A DNA stretch of 5,979 bases from NCBI GenBank assembly GCA_016873595.1, contig VGWZ01000122.1, positions 1-5,979 on the forward strand. Reading direction: 5' to 3'. The stretch comes from Nitrospira sp. Lineage in GTDB: Bacteria; Nitrospirota; Thermodesulfovibrionia; Thermodesulfovibrionales; SM23-35. The notes under the pieces were generated by a model that had not been told where the DNA came from, ran no database searches, and saw nothing but the letters and a program-made list of their open reading frames with translations. Both the position numbers and the translations under genes were made by a program. Below are positions 1 through 5,852 of this stretch, piece by piece. Within the stretch, counting starts at the first letter, position 1, and each line of letters begins with the position of its first letter.

Positions 1-689
1 ATATCTGCCTCAGCTACATTGGTATTAATCTGCATTTTTGTGAGATCCTGGGCAATATTGAACAGCGTCGGGGTCTGAAAACTTGCAGCCACAGTCTGTC
101 CGACATCCACATTCCTTGATACCACAATCCCGTGCACTGGAGATAGTATCCTTGTATACCTGAGGTTTGTCTCTGCATATTCTAAAGCTGCTTCTGACTG
201 TGCAACCTGAGCCTTTGCAGCGCTTACCTGGGCTTTTGCTGCGTCATAATTTGTCTCTGAGGTATCCAGATCACTCCTCGCAATAAGGTTTTTAGAGAAT
301 AATTCCCTATTTCTTTCCATCGTTCTTTTTGCATCAAGGAGCGATGCCTCTGCCTTCTCCACATTTGCTTTCGCTAAAAGGAGATTTGCTCTTGCCTGCT
401 GCACCTGTGCCTCGAAAGTAGCCGGATCTATCTGTGCGATCAACTGTCCCTGTTTTACAGGAGAATTAAAATCCACATATATATGTTTTATTGTTCCTGA
501 AGCTTGTGTTCCAACAAGCACGGTGGTTACCGCATTTACAGTACCTGTGGCAGTAACAGTTGCTTGTATATCACCTTTCTCTACCTTCTCAGTTTTAAAT
601 TTTAATTCGTTCCCTTTACTCCCGAATACAACAAATGCAGCTATGCCAAGAACAATAACAATCGCAATACCGATAATTATCTTCTTCAT
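1..689 (-). CDS. MacA/HlyD-type periplasmic adaptor subunit, partial (C-terminus outside window)
   Basis: Periplasmic adaptor (membrane fusion protein) that would link an inner-membrane pump to the TolC-type channel encoded just upstream. I translated 229 codons from the ATG at 689-687; the frame stays open to the left edge, so the C-terminal part is missing. Visible in order: an N-terminal Lys-Lys followed by one hydrophobic anchor (residues about 4-22); a first lipoyl/barrel-sandwich half (about 58-90, with GTQASGTIKHIYVDFNSPVK and GQLIAQIDP); an Ala/Gln/Glu-rich alpha-helical hairpin (about 92-176); and the second lipoyl half (about 178-200, with YTRILSPVHGIVVSRNVDVG). The phrase TPTLFNIAQDLTKMQINTNV (207-226) is typical of MacA-like adaptors of ABC-type pumps, whereas RND adaptors usually differ here. 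The start overlaps the TolC stop as ATGA, with GGGGG four bases upstream as a ribosome site inside the TolC gene, so translation is probably coupled. The family call is firm; the MacA subtype and substrate are inference. Confidence 0.93.
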   Translation of the reverse strand, partial: MKKIIIGIAIVIVLGIAAFVVFGSKGNELKFKTEKVEKGDIQATVTATGTVNAVTTVLVGTQASGTIKHIYVDFNSPVKQGQLIAQIDPATFEAQVQQARANLLLAKANVEKAEASLLDAKRTMERNRELFSKNLIARSDLDTSETNYDAAKAQVSAAKAQVAQSEAALEYAETNLRYTRILSPVHGIVVSRNVDVGQTVAASFQTPTLFNIAQDLTKMQINTNVAEAD

Positions 690-1978
690 TTTACCCCCAT
701 TGCCCTCTCAAGGCTCGCCTGAGCAACTTTATAGTCATAAAGCGCCTGGATGTAAGCCGTCTTAGCACTGGTAAATACTACCTGTGCATCGGTAACCTCT
801 ATCGGATTACCCACGCCGGCTGCATACCTGCCATTAGCAATATCAAGATTTTCCTCTGCCTGCCTTACCGCGAGTTCAGCAGTGGGAATCCTTTCCTCTG
901 CATCCTGTAAATTGAGATATGCCTGTTGAACCTCAAGGAGTATTCCCTGCCGTAACGACTCTTCATTTGCCTTAAGAACATTCAGATTTGCCTTTGATTC
1001 TTCTACCTGATATTTAGTCAAGTAACCACTGAAGAGAGGATATGTAAGAGTCACCCCTGCACTCCACCCATCCTCAAGTGGAAATCTCTGTCCAGCCCAG
1101 CTGTAACTTGCATTACCAGATAAGTTTGGATAGTAATCTTTCTTTGCAAGTTCGATAGATTCTCCTGCTGCCTCTTTTTTTGCAATGATTGATCTGAGAT
1201 CAGGTCTATTGGTATATGCCATATCCAGTGCCTTCTCAAATTGAATCTCATATTTTTTAAATGTAAGGGTATCCACAAGATAATATTCAGGGGCAATAGA
1301 GATACCCATTGCATTGTTGAGGGTCACCCGTGCTACCCTGAGCGCATTTTCCGCCTTTATTAGATTCAGCTTTGCATTACTCAAATCCACCTCTGCCTTT
1401 GTGACATCAAATTTCGGCTTTGTTCCCACTTGAAAAAAACCCTTTGCCTGTTCAAGGTGCAGCTCGAATTGTTTCACTGTTTCTGCAGCAACATCCCTAT
1501 TTCTCTTTGCCTGCAACACTCCATAATATGCCTGTTTCACATTAAAAATTATCTGGTCTGTGACATTCTCAAGATCTGAGCGGGAGGAGTTTAGATTCAA
1601 CCTCTGAATATTCACATTTGTTGCGGTTTTACCAAAATCAAAGATATTCTGGCTCAGCGTTGCACTGCTTGAATATTCGTCAAATGAATGGTTTGTGTTG
1701 CTGGAAAATTGGCTTTTCGTACTGGAAACAGAAGATAACTTACTATAGCCTGATGACCAGCTTATCTGTGGATAATAGTTTGCCTTTGCCTGACCGATTT
1801 TGCTCTGACTTACATTCACTGTGCTCAGTGCAGCAATGATATTTGGATGTTTTTTAAGGGCTATTTCGATACATCGCTCCAGATTAAGCGATTCATCCTT
1901 TTTTATAATTTCATCTGCATCTGCTTTAAAAGGAATAATGAGTGTGAACAATAAAACTACAGGAATAAGTTTTTGCAC
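686..1978 (-). CDS. TolC-family outer membrane efflux protein
   Basis: Outer-membrane channel of a tripartite efflux or type I secretion pump; 430 residues, normal for the family. The N-terminus is a signal peptide (Lys3, hydrophobic 4-17, likely cut after A-D-A at residues 19-21). Two homologous OEP repeats follow, about 30-225 and 245-428. Both carry the same landmarks: YYPQIS (68-73) and YYPNLS (282-287) entering the beta strands, then VGTKPKFDVTKAEVDLSNAK (184-203) matched by GVGNPIEVTDAQVVFTSAK (388-406) in the long coiled helices. I accept the GTG start because it lies five bases after AGGAGG and gives a good signal peptide; an ATG two bases earlier (1980-1978) is out of frame and reaches TAG after seven codons. 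The gene starts one base after the DMT transporter stop and overlaps the adaptor start by four bases, so the three genes are one transcription unit. I see no lipoprotein Cys, so this is TolC-like rather than an OprM/NodT-type lipoprotein. Substrate unknown. Confidence 0.95.
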   Translation of the reverse strand: MQKLIPVVLLFTLIIPFKADADEIIKKDESLNLERCIEIALKKHPNIIAALSTVNVSQSKIGQAKANYYPQISWSSGYSKLSSVSSTKSQFSSNTNHSFDEYSSSATLSQNIFDFGKTATNVNIQRLNLNSSRSDLENVTDQIIFNVKQAYYGVLQAKRNRDVAAETVKQFELHLEQAKGFFQVGTKPKFDVTKAEVDLSNAKLNLIKAENALRVARVTLNNAMGISIAPEYYLVDTLTFKKYEIQFEKALDMAYTNRPDLRSIIAKKEAAGESIELAKKDYYPNLSGNASYSWAGQRFPLEDGWSAGVTLTYPLFSGYLTKYQVEESKANLNVLKANEESLRQGILLEVQQAYLNLQDAEERIPTAELAVRQAEENLDIANGRYAAGVGNPIEVTDAQVVFTSAKTAYIQALYDYKVAQASLERAMGVK

Positions 1979-1979
1979 A

Positions 1980-2825
1980 TTAACCTCCTCTTAATGTAAT
2001 ATACCCTGAAAATATTATAAACAATCCACCGATCACAACGCTCATCGTCAATACCTCATTTAAGAATACCATGCTAAAAATTATAGCACCAACAGGCTCA
2101 AGATAGCCAAGTACCGCAGTCCTGTTTGCCGTCAACTCACGCATCCCTCTGAAATATAAAATGGGTGCAATAGTAGAATGCAGAGTACCTAAGAGGACAA
2201 AACTCCATATAGCCTGGGCCGGGAAACTGCTCACAAAGGGAAGAAGCATAATAGTTATGATAAGGTTTTGAGAGAAAACTAACACAACAGGATTATAACT
2301 CTGAGCAAAGACTCTTACAATAATAATAATTACTGCATATGCAACCCCTGAAAAGAGTCCAAAGAGAATACCCACTGTATCTCTGTCAGGATGACTCAAC
2401 AAATCAAGAAAACCTTTTGGTTCTACACCCACCATAATCCATAAACCAATACTTGCAATACCTATCGAGATTATAATCCGCTTTGTTAACGGCTCTTTCA
2501 GAAATATCAGTGCCAGAAAGGCAACAAGCACAGGGGCAATATAATGGGTAAGTACTGCATTGGCAATGGTAGTCTTGTGAAATGCATAAAAATACGTGAA
2601 GTTATTAAGAAGCACAATTGGACCTAAAATGAGCAGATAAAGAAACTTTCTGCCCTTTGGAAAGTTTGTTCTGTATTCTTTTCTGGTTAAGATTATACCC
2701 TGAACAAAGATGCTCACAAGGGTAGAATAAAAAATGAGAACATGTATTGGAACATTCGAGAGCCTGACCACTACCCCAAGAGAGCTCCAGATGAATAAAG
2801 CCAGGAGGACAAAGAAAGAGGCCAT
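1980..2825 (-). CDS. EamA/DMT-superfamily transporter (10-TM drug/metabolite exporter type)
   Basis: Inner-membrane transporter of the drug/metabolite transporter superfamily (RhaT/YdcZ/EamA type), usually exporting amino acids, metabolites or drugs. At 281 residues it has the standard length and shows about ten hydrophobic segments arranged as two EamA repeats (about 3-133 and 151-277). Family hallmarks are a segment with TTIANAVLTHYIAPVLVAF (85-103) followed by the repeat-1 ending FLKEPL (108-113), and the repeat-2 equivalent LEPVGAIIFSMVFLNEVLT (242-260). The short region 134-150 between the halves is polar. The ATG at 2825-2823 has no clear Shine-Dalgarno sequence (upstream is T-rich, TTTTCTA), yet the residues that follow begin the first membrane helix, so no later start is likely. 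It is the first gene of the operon with the TolC protein and the adaptor. Substrate cannot be read from sequence; a role in feeding the periplasmic side of the pump is only a guess. Confidence 0.92.
   Translation of the reverse strand: MASFFVLLALFIWSSLGVVVRLSNVPIHVLIFYSTLVSIFVQGIILTRKEYRTNFPKGRKFLYLLILGPIVLLNNFTYFYAFHKTTIANAVLTHYIAPVLVAFLALIFLKEPLTKRIIISIGIASIGLWIMVGVEPKGFLDLLSHPDRDTVGILFGLFSGVAYAVIIIIVRVFAQSYNPVVLVFSQNLIITIMLLPFVSSFPAQAIWSFVLLGTLHSTIAPILYFRGMRELTANRTAVLGYLEPVGAIIFSMVFLNEVLTMSVVIGGLFIIFSGYITLRGG
1983..1990 (-). promoter_or_regulatory. Strong Shine-Dalgarno for the TolC gene inside the upstream gene's 3' end
   Basis: On the minus strand AGGAGG is encoded by the last Arg-Gly-Gly codons of the EamA gene, followed by TTAAT and then the GTG start at 1978. 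The spacing of five bases to GTG is good. This site decides the GTG start, because the out-of-frame ATG in the same TAATGTG string leads nowhere. Confidence 0.8.
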
Positions 2826-2927
2826 TAGAAAATAGAAGTAAATTGTAAATAGTTAATAGTCATCGTCTGCTAAGAAATAAAAAATTACTAAAGTAATACA
2901 AACGCATTTATTGTTTTTACATTTTTA

Positions 2928-2986
2928 TCATTCCCGCTTGTCGGGAATCTTTCTTTTTCAGAAGGATTGCGGACAAGCCGCAATGA
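2928..2986. repeat. REP-like double palindrome (two hairpins inside a larger inverted repeat)
   Basis: Hairpin 1 (2930-2948) is ATTCCCG-CTTGT-CGGGAAT and hairpin 2 (2966-2984) is ATTGCGG-ACAAG-CCGCAAT; both have perfect 7-bp stems and 5-base loops, and the loops are reverse complements of each other. The whole 59 bases also fold as one long stem centred on 2957: of 27 pairs only four mismatch and one is G-T. The four mismatches are exactly the positions that keep each local hairpin perfect. The arrangement resembles REP/BIME-type or MITE-like dispersed intergenic elements. It is not followed by a T-run on either strand that would mark a standard terminator, although transcript-end protection is possible. 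Copy number in the genome cannot be known from this window. Confidence 0.75.
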
Positions 2987-3009
2987 CAGCGTAACAGCAT
3001 TTAGTACGT

Positions 3010-3039
3010 TTATATTAGTAACTCCTTGATATGGAACAT
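3010..3039 (-). CDS. Possible 9-codon leader-like ORF with strong ribosome binding site
   Basis: On the minus strand GGAGGAGGG (3055-3047) stands seven bases before an ATG (3039-3037) that opens MFHIKELLI and stops with TAA. The frame is also open upstream to another ATG at 3069-3067, giving a 19-residue version that runs through the ribosome site. It lies about 185 bases upstream of the EamA gene in the same direction, with the double palindrome between them. I do not recognise the peptide. It may be a leader peptide, a remnant of a lost gene or chance; only the ribosome site makes it worth recording. Confidence 0.2.
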   Translation of the reverse strand: MFHIKELLI

Positions 3040-3183
3040 AACTAATCCCTCCTCCAAAACCTGTGGCATTTCAAACACTACGAAAATATAAATAGTATAT
3101 CATTTCCTTAATACCTTCAACATATCAAATCTAAATAATGAATACTGCTTGAAAAACCCTTGCTATATCAGCAAACATAAGAT

Positions 3184-4416
3184 ATGGCACTATTCGAAAA
3201 AGAACCTCTCACACCCCCTCTTGCTTACCGCATGTGTCCAAGAACACTTGACGAATATGTCGGACAGAAACACATCCTTGGTCAAGGGAAATTATTACGA
3301 AGGGCTATAGAAGCGGACAGAATCACCTCTCTCATCTTGTACGGGCCGCCTGGAATAGGTAAAACAGCTCTTGCAAAAATAATCGCTCACAGGACAAAGG
3401 CACATTTTGAATGGCTCAATACAGCCACTATCGGTCTTGATGAACTCAGAAAGGTGATACAGCATGCGAAAAACAAGAAAGCTAAAGGTATTCGCACCAT
3501 TGTCTTCTTAGATGAGATACACAGGTTTAATAAACTCCAGCAAGACGCTCTGCTCCCTGATGTTGAAGAAGGGAATATAACACTCATAGCTGCTACAGTA
3601 GAAAACCCGTTCTTCTATGTAAATTCGACTCTTCTTTCAAGGGGTCAGGTGTTCCAGTTAAAACCTCTCACAAAGGAAGATTTATTAGAAATAGTGAGAC
3701 GTGCTATGAGTGACAAAGATCGCGGGCTGGGTAATCTTACGATAGTCGCTGATGAGGATGCACTTGACCATATTGCAGAAATGTCTGACGGTGATGCGAG
3801 AAAGGCCTTATCGTCATTAGAAATTGCTTGCCTGACAACAGAACCAGATACGAATAGTCATATAAGGATTACTATGAATATTGCAGAAGAATCAATCCAG
3901 AAAAAGCATATTGTGTATGACAAAAAAGGTGATCAGCACTACGATACAATCTCTGCCTTTATCAAGAGCATGCGCGGCTCAGACCCCGATGCTGCGGTGT
4001 ATTATCTTGCAAAGATGCTTTATGCCGGTGAAGACCCCCGATTCATTGCTCGACGCATCGTGATCTGTGCCTCAGAAGATGTGGGAAATGTTGACCCAAT
4101 GGCTCTTGTCGTTTCTACATCTGCTTTAAGGGCAGTAGAATTCATCGGCATGCCTGAGGCGAAGATACCTCTTGCACAGGCAACTATTTATGTTGCAACT
4201 GCTCCAAAAAGCAATGCCTGTTGTAAGGCAATAGAGGAAGCAATGGAAGATGTCTCTACTGAAGAGACTATGGAGGTTCCTGACCATTTAAAAGACAGCC
4301 ATTATCCCGGTGCAAAGAAATTAGGACATGGTGAAGGGTATAAGTATCCACACAATTATGGCGGACATGTTGAACAGGACTATTTGCCAAAGAAGAAGAA
4401 ATATTACAAACCTTAA
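3184..4416 (+). CDS. rarA: Replication-associated recombination protein A, AAA+ ATPase (RarA/MgsA)
   Basis: Homologue of bacterial RarA/MgsA (eukaryotic WRNIP1/Mgs1), a tetrameric clamp-loader-like ATPase that acts at stalled or damaged replication forks and single-strand DNA ends. The 410 residues run from LFEKEPLTPPLAYRMCPRTL (3-22), the family's standard opening, through Walker A GPPGIGKT (54-61), Walker B IVFLDEIHR (106-114), the arginine-finger region TLLSRGQVF (149-157, Arg153) and sensor 2 SDGDARKAL (201-209). The C-terminal tetramerisation domain includes AGEDPRFIARRIVICASEDVG (281-301, first and last residues given) and ends with YKYPHNYGG (387-395) and QDYLP. The usual SRC is SRG here, and Walker A has Ile where Thr is common; neither should abolish activity. 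It is slightly shorter than many RarA proteins because it ends soon after YYKP. The ATG at 3184 matches the family start but has no good Shine-Dalgarno. It appears to be a single-gene unit on the plus strand. Confidence 0.96.
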   Translation: MALFEKEPLTPPLAYRMCPRTLDEYVGQKHILGQGKLLRRAIEADRITSLILYGPPGIGKTALAKIIAHRTKAHFEWLNTATIGLDELRKVIQHAKNKKAKGIRTIVFLDEIHRFNKLQQDALLPDVEEGNITLIAATVENPFFYVNSTLLSRGQVFQLKPLTKEDLLEIVRRAMSDKDRGLGNLTIVADEDALDHIAEMSDGDARKALSSLEIACLTTEPDTNSHIRITMNIAEESIQKKHIVYDKKGDQHYDTISAFIKSMRGSDPDAAVYYLAKMLYAGEDPRFIARRIVICASEDVGNVDPMALVVSTSALRAVEFIGMPEAKIPLAQATIYVATAPKSNACCKAIEEAMEDVSTEETMEVPDHLKDSHYPGAKKLGHGEGYKYPHNYGGHVEQDYLPKKKKYYKP

Positions 4417-4458
4417 TCAGCCTGATTGTCGGCTTCTACAAAACTTCAATTTAGAAAA

Positions 4459-4540
4459 TTTATTAGTCACGAGACAATCCCCAAGATTGACTCTATCGAG
4501 ATTTATTACAAAGGGGAGAAGGAGAGGATAGTGAGGTATT
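4459..4540 (+). repeat. Left copy of imperfect direct repeat flanking the cassette
   Basis: The core at 4499-4517 reads AGATTTATTACAAAGGGGA; the right copy at 5626-5643 is the same apart from one missing A. Similarity continues downstream through GAGAGGATA (4522-4530 and 5661-5669), with about 13 extra bases in the right copy, then GAGGTATT against AAGGCATT. It also extends loosely upstream to TTTATTA at 4459 and 5592. The outer parts are diverged and the exact ends are uncertain. Confidence 0.5.
4471..4493. other. Imperfect hairpin downstream of rarA
   Basis: GAGACAATC (4471-4479) pairs with GATTGACTC (4485-4493) around the loop CCCAA, with a single A-A mismatch. It lies 55 bases after the rarA stop. 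No T-run follows, so it is not a classical intrinsic terminator; it could still stabilise the rarA transcript end. Confidence 0.35.
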
Positions 4541-4578
4541 GTGTAATTTTTATAATTCAGTTCCACGTAACAAATTTT

Positions 4579-4587
4579 TGGTATAAT
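4579..4587 (+). promoter_or_regulatory. Extended -10 promoter (TG-N-TATAAT) for the HicB-like gene
   Basis: TGGTATAAT is a perfect extended -10 element for a housekeeping sigma factor. The predicted transcript start would be near 4594, leaving a leader of about 34 bases with AGGAGG at 4615-4620 and the ATG at 4628. No good -35 is seen at the right distance (TTCCAC at 4561 is poor and 15 bases away), which is compatible with extended -10 promoters. It probably drives the whole downstream cassette. Confidence 0.65.
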
Positions 4588-4627
4588 AGAGCAAAAAGAT
4601 TATAACAGATCAACAGGAGGCATATTT

Positions 4628-4828
4628 ATGATACAAATCGATTTTGATGTTATCGTTTTTAAGGAGAATGATACATACGTTGCCTACTGCCCAGAACTTG
4701 ATATCTCAAGCTGTGGTAGCAACATTGAATATGCTAAAGAAATGCTCAAGACCGCCGTAAGGCTTTTTCTTGATGAAGCAGAAAAGATGGGGACACTTGA
4801 AGATTATCTCGCTGAATGCATGAAATGA
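4628..4828 (+). CDS. Small HicB-like (type II toxin-antitoxin antitoxin-fold) protein without DNA-binding domain
   Basis: This 66-residue protein matches the partial RNase H-like fold of HicB antitoxins and related small proteins (HicB_lk_antitox/DUF1902 type). The conserved signature is TYVAYCPELDISSCG (16-30), followed by a helix with the EYAKEMLKTAVRLFLDEAEK pattern (34-53). It stops after the fold and lacks the C-terminal ribbon-helix-helix or HTH domain of full HicB proteins. The ATG is set by AGGAGG seven bases upstream. No HicA partner (a small double-stranded-RNA-binding-fold RNase) is encoded on either side; instead a DUF433/DUF5615 pair follows after 50 bases. In known systems HicB neutralises HicA by binding it. 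Here it may be a solitary antitoxin, a regulator of the downstream pair, or a relic. The fold call is good; the function is open. Confidence 0.8.
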   Translation: MIQIDFDVIVFKENDTYVAYCPELDISSCGSNIEYAKEMLKTAVRLFLDEAEKMGTLEDYLAECMK

Positions 4829-4878
4829 TAGAATATTAACAAAGACAAGGTATAAAAGAAAGTGGAGGATGATAAATA

Positions 4879-5124
4879 ATGTCTACAAAAAAGGCATATA
4901 AAGATAGGATAGTAATAGATCCTGCTATCCATTTTGGAAAACCCTGCGTTGCTGGAACGCGAATCCCTGTAGAAAATGTCCTTGAATTAATTCAGGAAAA
5001 TATCCCTTTTAATGAAATTATCGAAAAATACTATCCAGATATTACTATTGAAGATATTAAGGCCTGTGCAAAATATGCTACCGACTTAGTCCGCTCTGAA
5101 GAAATCCATGTAGAGACAGTCTAA
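4879..5124 (+). CDS. DUF433 domain-containing protein, predicted antitoxin
   Basis: An 81-residue protein of the DUF433 family (COG2442), a small winged/HTH-like fold often found just upstream of PIN-like toxins and predicted to be the antitoxin and operon autoregulator. The family signature is clear: IVIDPAIHFGKP (11-22), CVAGTRIPV (23-31) and the C-terminal helices with YYPDITIEDIKACAKYA (51-67). The last 14 residues are acidic and probably flexible, as in antitoxin tails that wrap a toxin. GGAGG at 4864-4868 lies ten bases before the ATG, a slightly long spacing, and an in-frame TAA just upstream excludes an earlier start. It ends immediately before the DUF5615 gene with no gap, and this tight pairing is the main support for the toxin-antitoxin role. 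Not tested experimentally as far as the sequence can tell. Confidence 0.88.
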   Translation: MSTKKAYKDRIVIDPAIHFGKPCVAGTRIPVENVLELIQENIPFNEIIEKYYPDITIEDIKACAKYATDLVRSEEIHVETV

Positions 5125-5484
5125 ATGCATTTTCTTGCTGACCATGATGTTTACAAAATAACAGTTAATCAGCTTAGAGAATGGGGCCACGATGTTAGAA
5201 CTGTTAAAGAGCTTGGCATGCATCGAGCAGCAGATAGAGATTTACTTAAAGTGGCTATCGAAACTAATAGAATATTTGTAACAAGAGATAAGGATTTCGG
5301 AGCCCTCGTTTTTCTGGAGGAATTGTTATCAGCAGGAGTTATTCTTTTGAAGATAACTCCATTATCTATTGAAGATGTGCACCGTAAACTTTTCCGTCTT
5401 TTGCAGGAACATACAGAAGATGAATTGAAGTATTTGTTCTGTGTAGTTGAACCTTGCCATCATCGAATCCGGCGGCTTAAATAG
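5125..5484 (+). CDS. DUF5615 PIN-like protein, predicted toxin/ribonuclease
   Basis: A 119-residue protein of the DUF5615 (COG4634) PIN-like family, related to Mut7-C/VapC nucleases and predicted to cleave RNA with a metal-binding acidic site. Visible motifs are FLADHDV (3-9, acidic Asp6 and Asp8), LREWGHDVRTV (17-27), AADRDLLKVA (35-44, Asp37 and Asp39), the hallmark VTRDKDFGALV (52-62, Asp55 and Asp57) and GVILLKI (71-77). All expected acidic positions are present, so the protein looks intact, and its length is normal. The ATG directly follows the TAA of the DUF433 gene (TAAATG) and has only a weak purine stretch before it, so translation probably depends on ribosomes finishing the antitoxin, a common way of keeping toxin below antitoxin. 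No clear terminator follows. Confidence 0.87.
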   Translation: MHFLADHDVYKITVNQLREWGHDVRTVKELGMHRAADRDLLKVAIETNRIFVTRDKDFGALVFLEELLSAGVILLKITPLSIEDVHRKLFRLLQEHTEDELKYLFCVVEPCHHRIRRLK

Positions 5485-5591
5485 GATGGAGGATATGGAA
5501 TTTCGTTTTTAAGGATGGCACACAATTCAAGAAATATCATTCATATTGCCCGGCGGATTGAGGGAGAGGGGAGAAATGAGGCAGATATTTG

Positions 5592-5680
5592 TTTATTAAG
5601 TAATCAGACAGATTAGAGTTTGTTAAGATTTATTCAAAGGGGATAAGGGGAGTGGGGAGAGAGAGGATATTAAGGCATTA
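5592..5680 (+). repeat. Right copy of imperfect direct repeat flanking the cassette
   Basis: Counterpart of the repeat at 4459-4540, with the core AGATTTATTCAAAGGGGA at 5626-5643. It contains extra purine-rich sequence (about 5651-5660) absent from the left copy. The two cores lie about 1.13 kb apart and bracket the HicB-like, DUF433 and DUF5615 genes. Confidence 0.5.
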
Positions 5681-5852
5681 TCATGAAAAAGTATAAAAGA
5701 GAGAATTTTACCTATCAGATGATGTCAGTCAGATTGTTAACTTCTTCATCTGTTCCGCACATTAGCTGATTCGATCAGATGCGACTAACACCTACGAACA
5801 AACAAACTAAGGATGTCCAAATATTTGAGGATTATCAGGAGAAATGCATAAC

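Larger units (their letters stand above)
2826..3183. other. Divergent intergenic region between the export operon and rarA
   Basis: This 358-base gap separates two divergently transcribed units and should hold the promoters of both. I find no convincing -35/-10 pair for either direction. A weak TGCTATAT string at 3161-3168 could act as an extended -10 just before rarA. A small palindrome ATTAC-TAAA-GTAAT lies at 2884-2897. The dominant structure is the double palindrome at 2928-2986 (separate entry). A very short minus-strand reading frame with a strong ribosome site lies at 3010-3039 (separate entry). Nothing else resembles a gene. Confidence 0.7.
4417..4627 (+). other. Intergenic region between rarA and the toxin-antitoxin-like cassette
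   Basis: These 211 bases contain no gene. They hold an imperfect hairpin (4471-4493), the left copy of a degenerate direct repeat (about 4459-4540), and a promoter with an extended -10 element (4579-4587) ahead of the HicB-like gene. I looked for a HicA toxin or its remnant here, because HicA often precedes HicB, and found no recognisable HicA-like translation. Confidence 0.65.

Noticed and set aside
523..765. 80-residue plus-strand open frame across the adaptor/TolC junction
   Set aside because: It lies antisense to two clearly coding genes, has no ribosome site and gives a low-complexity Pro/Thr/Ile-rich translation.
1618..1839. 73-residue plus-strand open frame inside the TolC gene
   Set aside because: Antisense shadow of a well-supported gene; the translation has no recognisable features.
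2928..2986. Double palindrome read as a CRISPR repeat or simple terminator
   Set aside because: There are only two inverted units and no spacer array, and no T-run follows the stem, so neither explanation fits.
3237..3642. Unusual residues in RarA (Walker A Thr to Ile, SRC to SRG)
   Set aside because: The catalytic Lys, Thr, Asp-Glu and arginine finger are all present, so these look like ordinary variation rather than inactivation.
4328..4531. 67-residue open frame overlapping the rarA end and running into the intergenic region
   Set aside because: Most of it is an alternative frame of rarA, the remainder falls in the degenerate repeat, and there is no suitable ribosome site. It does not look like HicA.
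5515..5616. 33-codon frame starting MAHNSRNIIHIARR
   Set aside because: No usable ribosome site (AAGG lies directly against the ATG) and no recognisable family; composition follows the purine-rich background.
5683..5769. 28-codon frame MKKYKRENFTYQ...
   Set aside because: A weak TAAGG precedes it, but it is short, unlike any family I know, and sits in degenerate repeat-flanking DNA. Kept only as a note in the flank entry.
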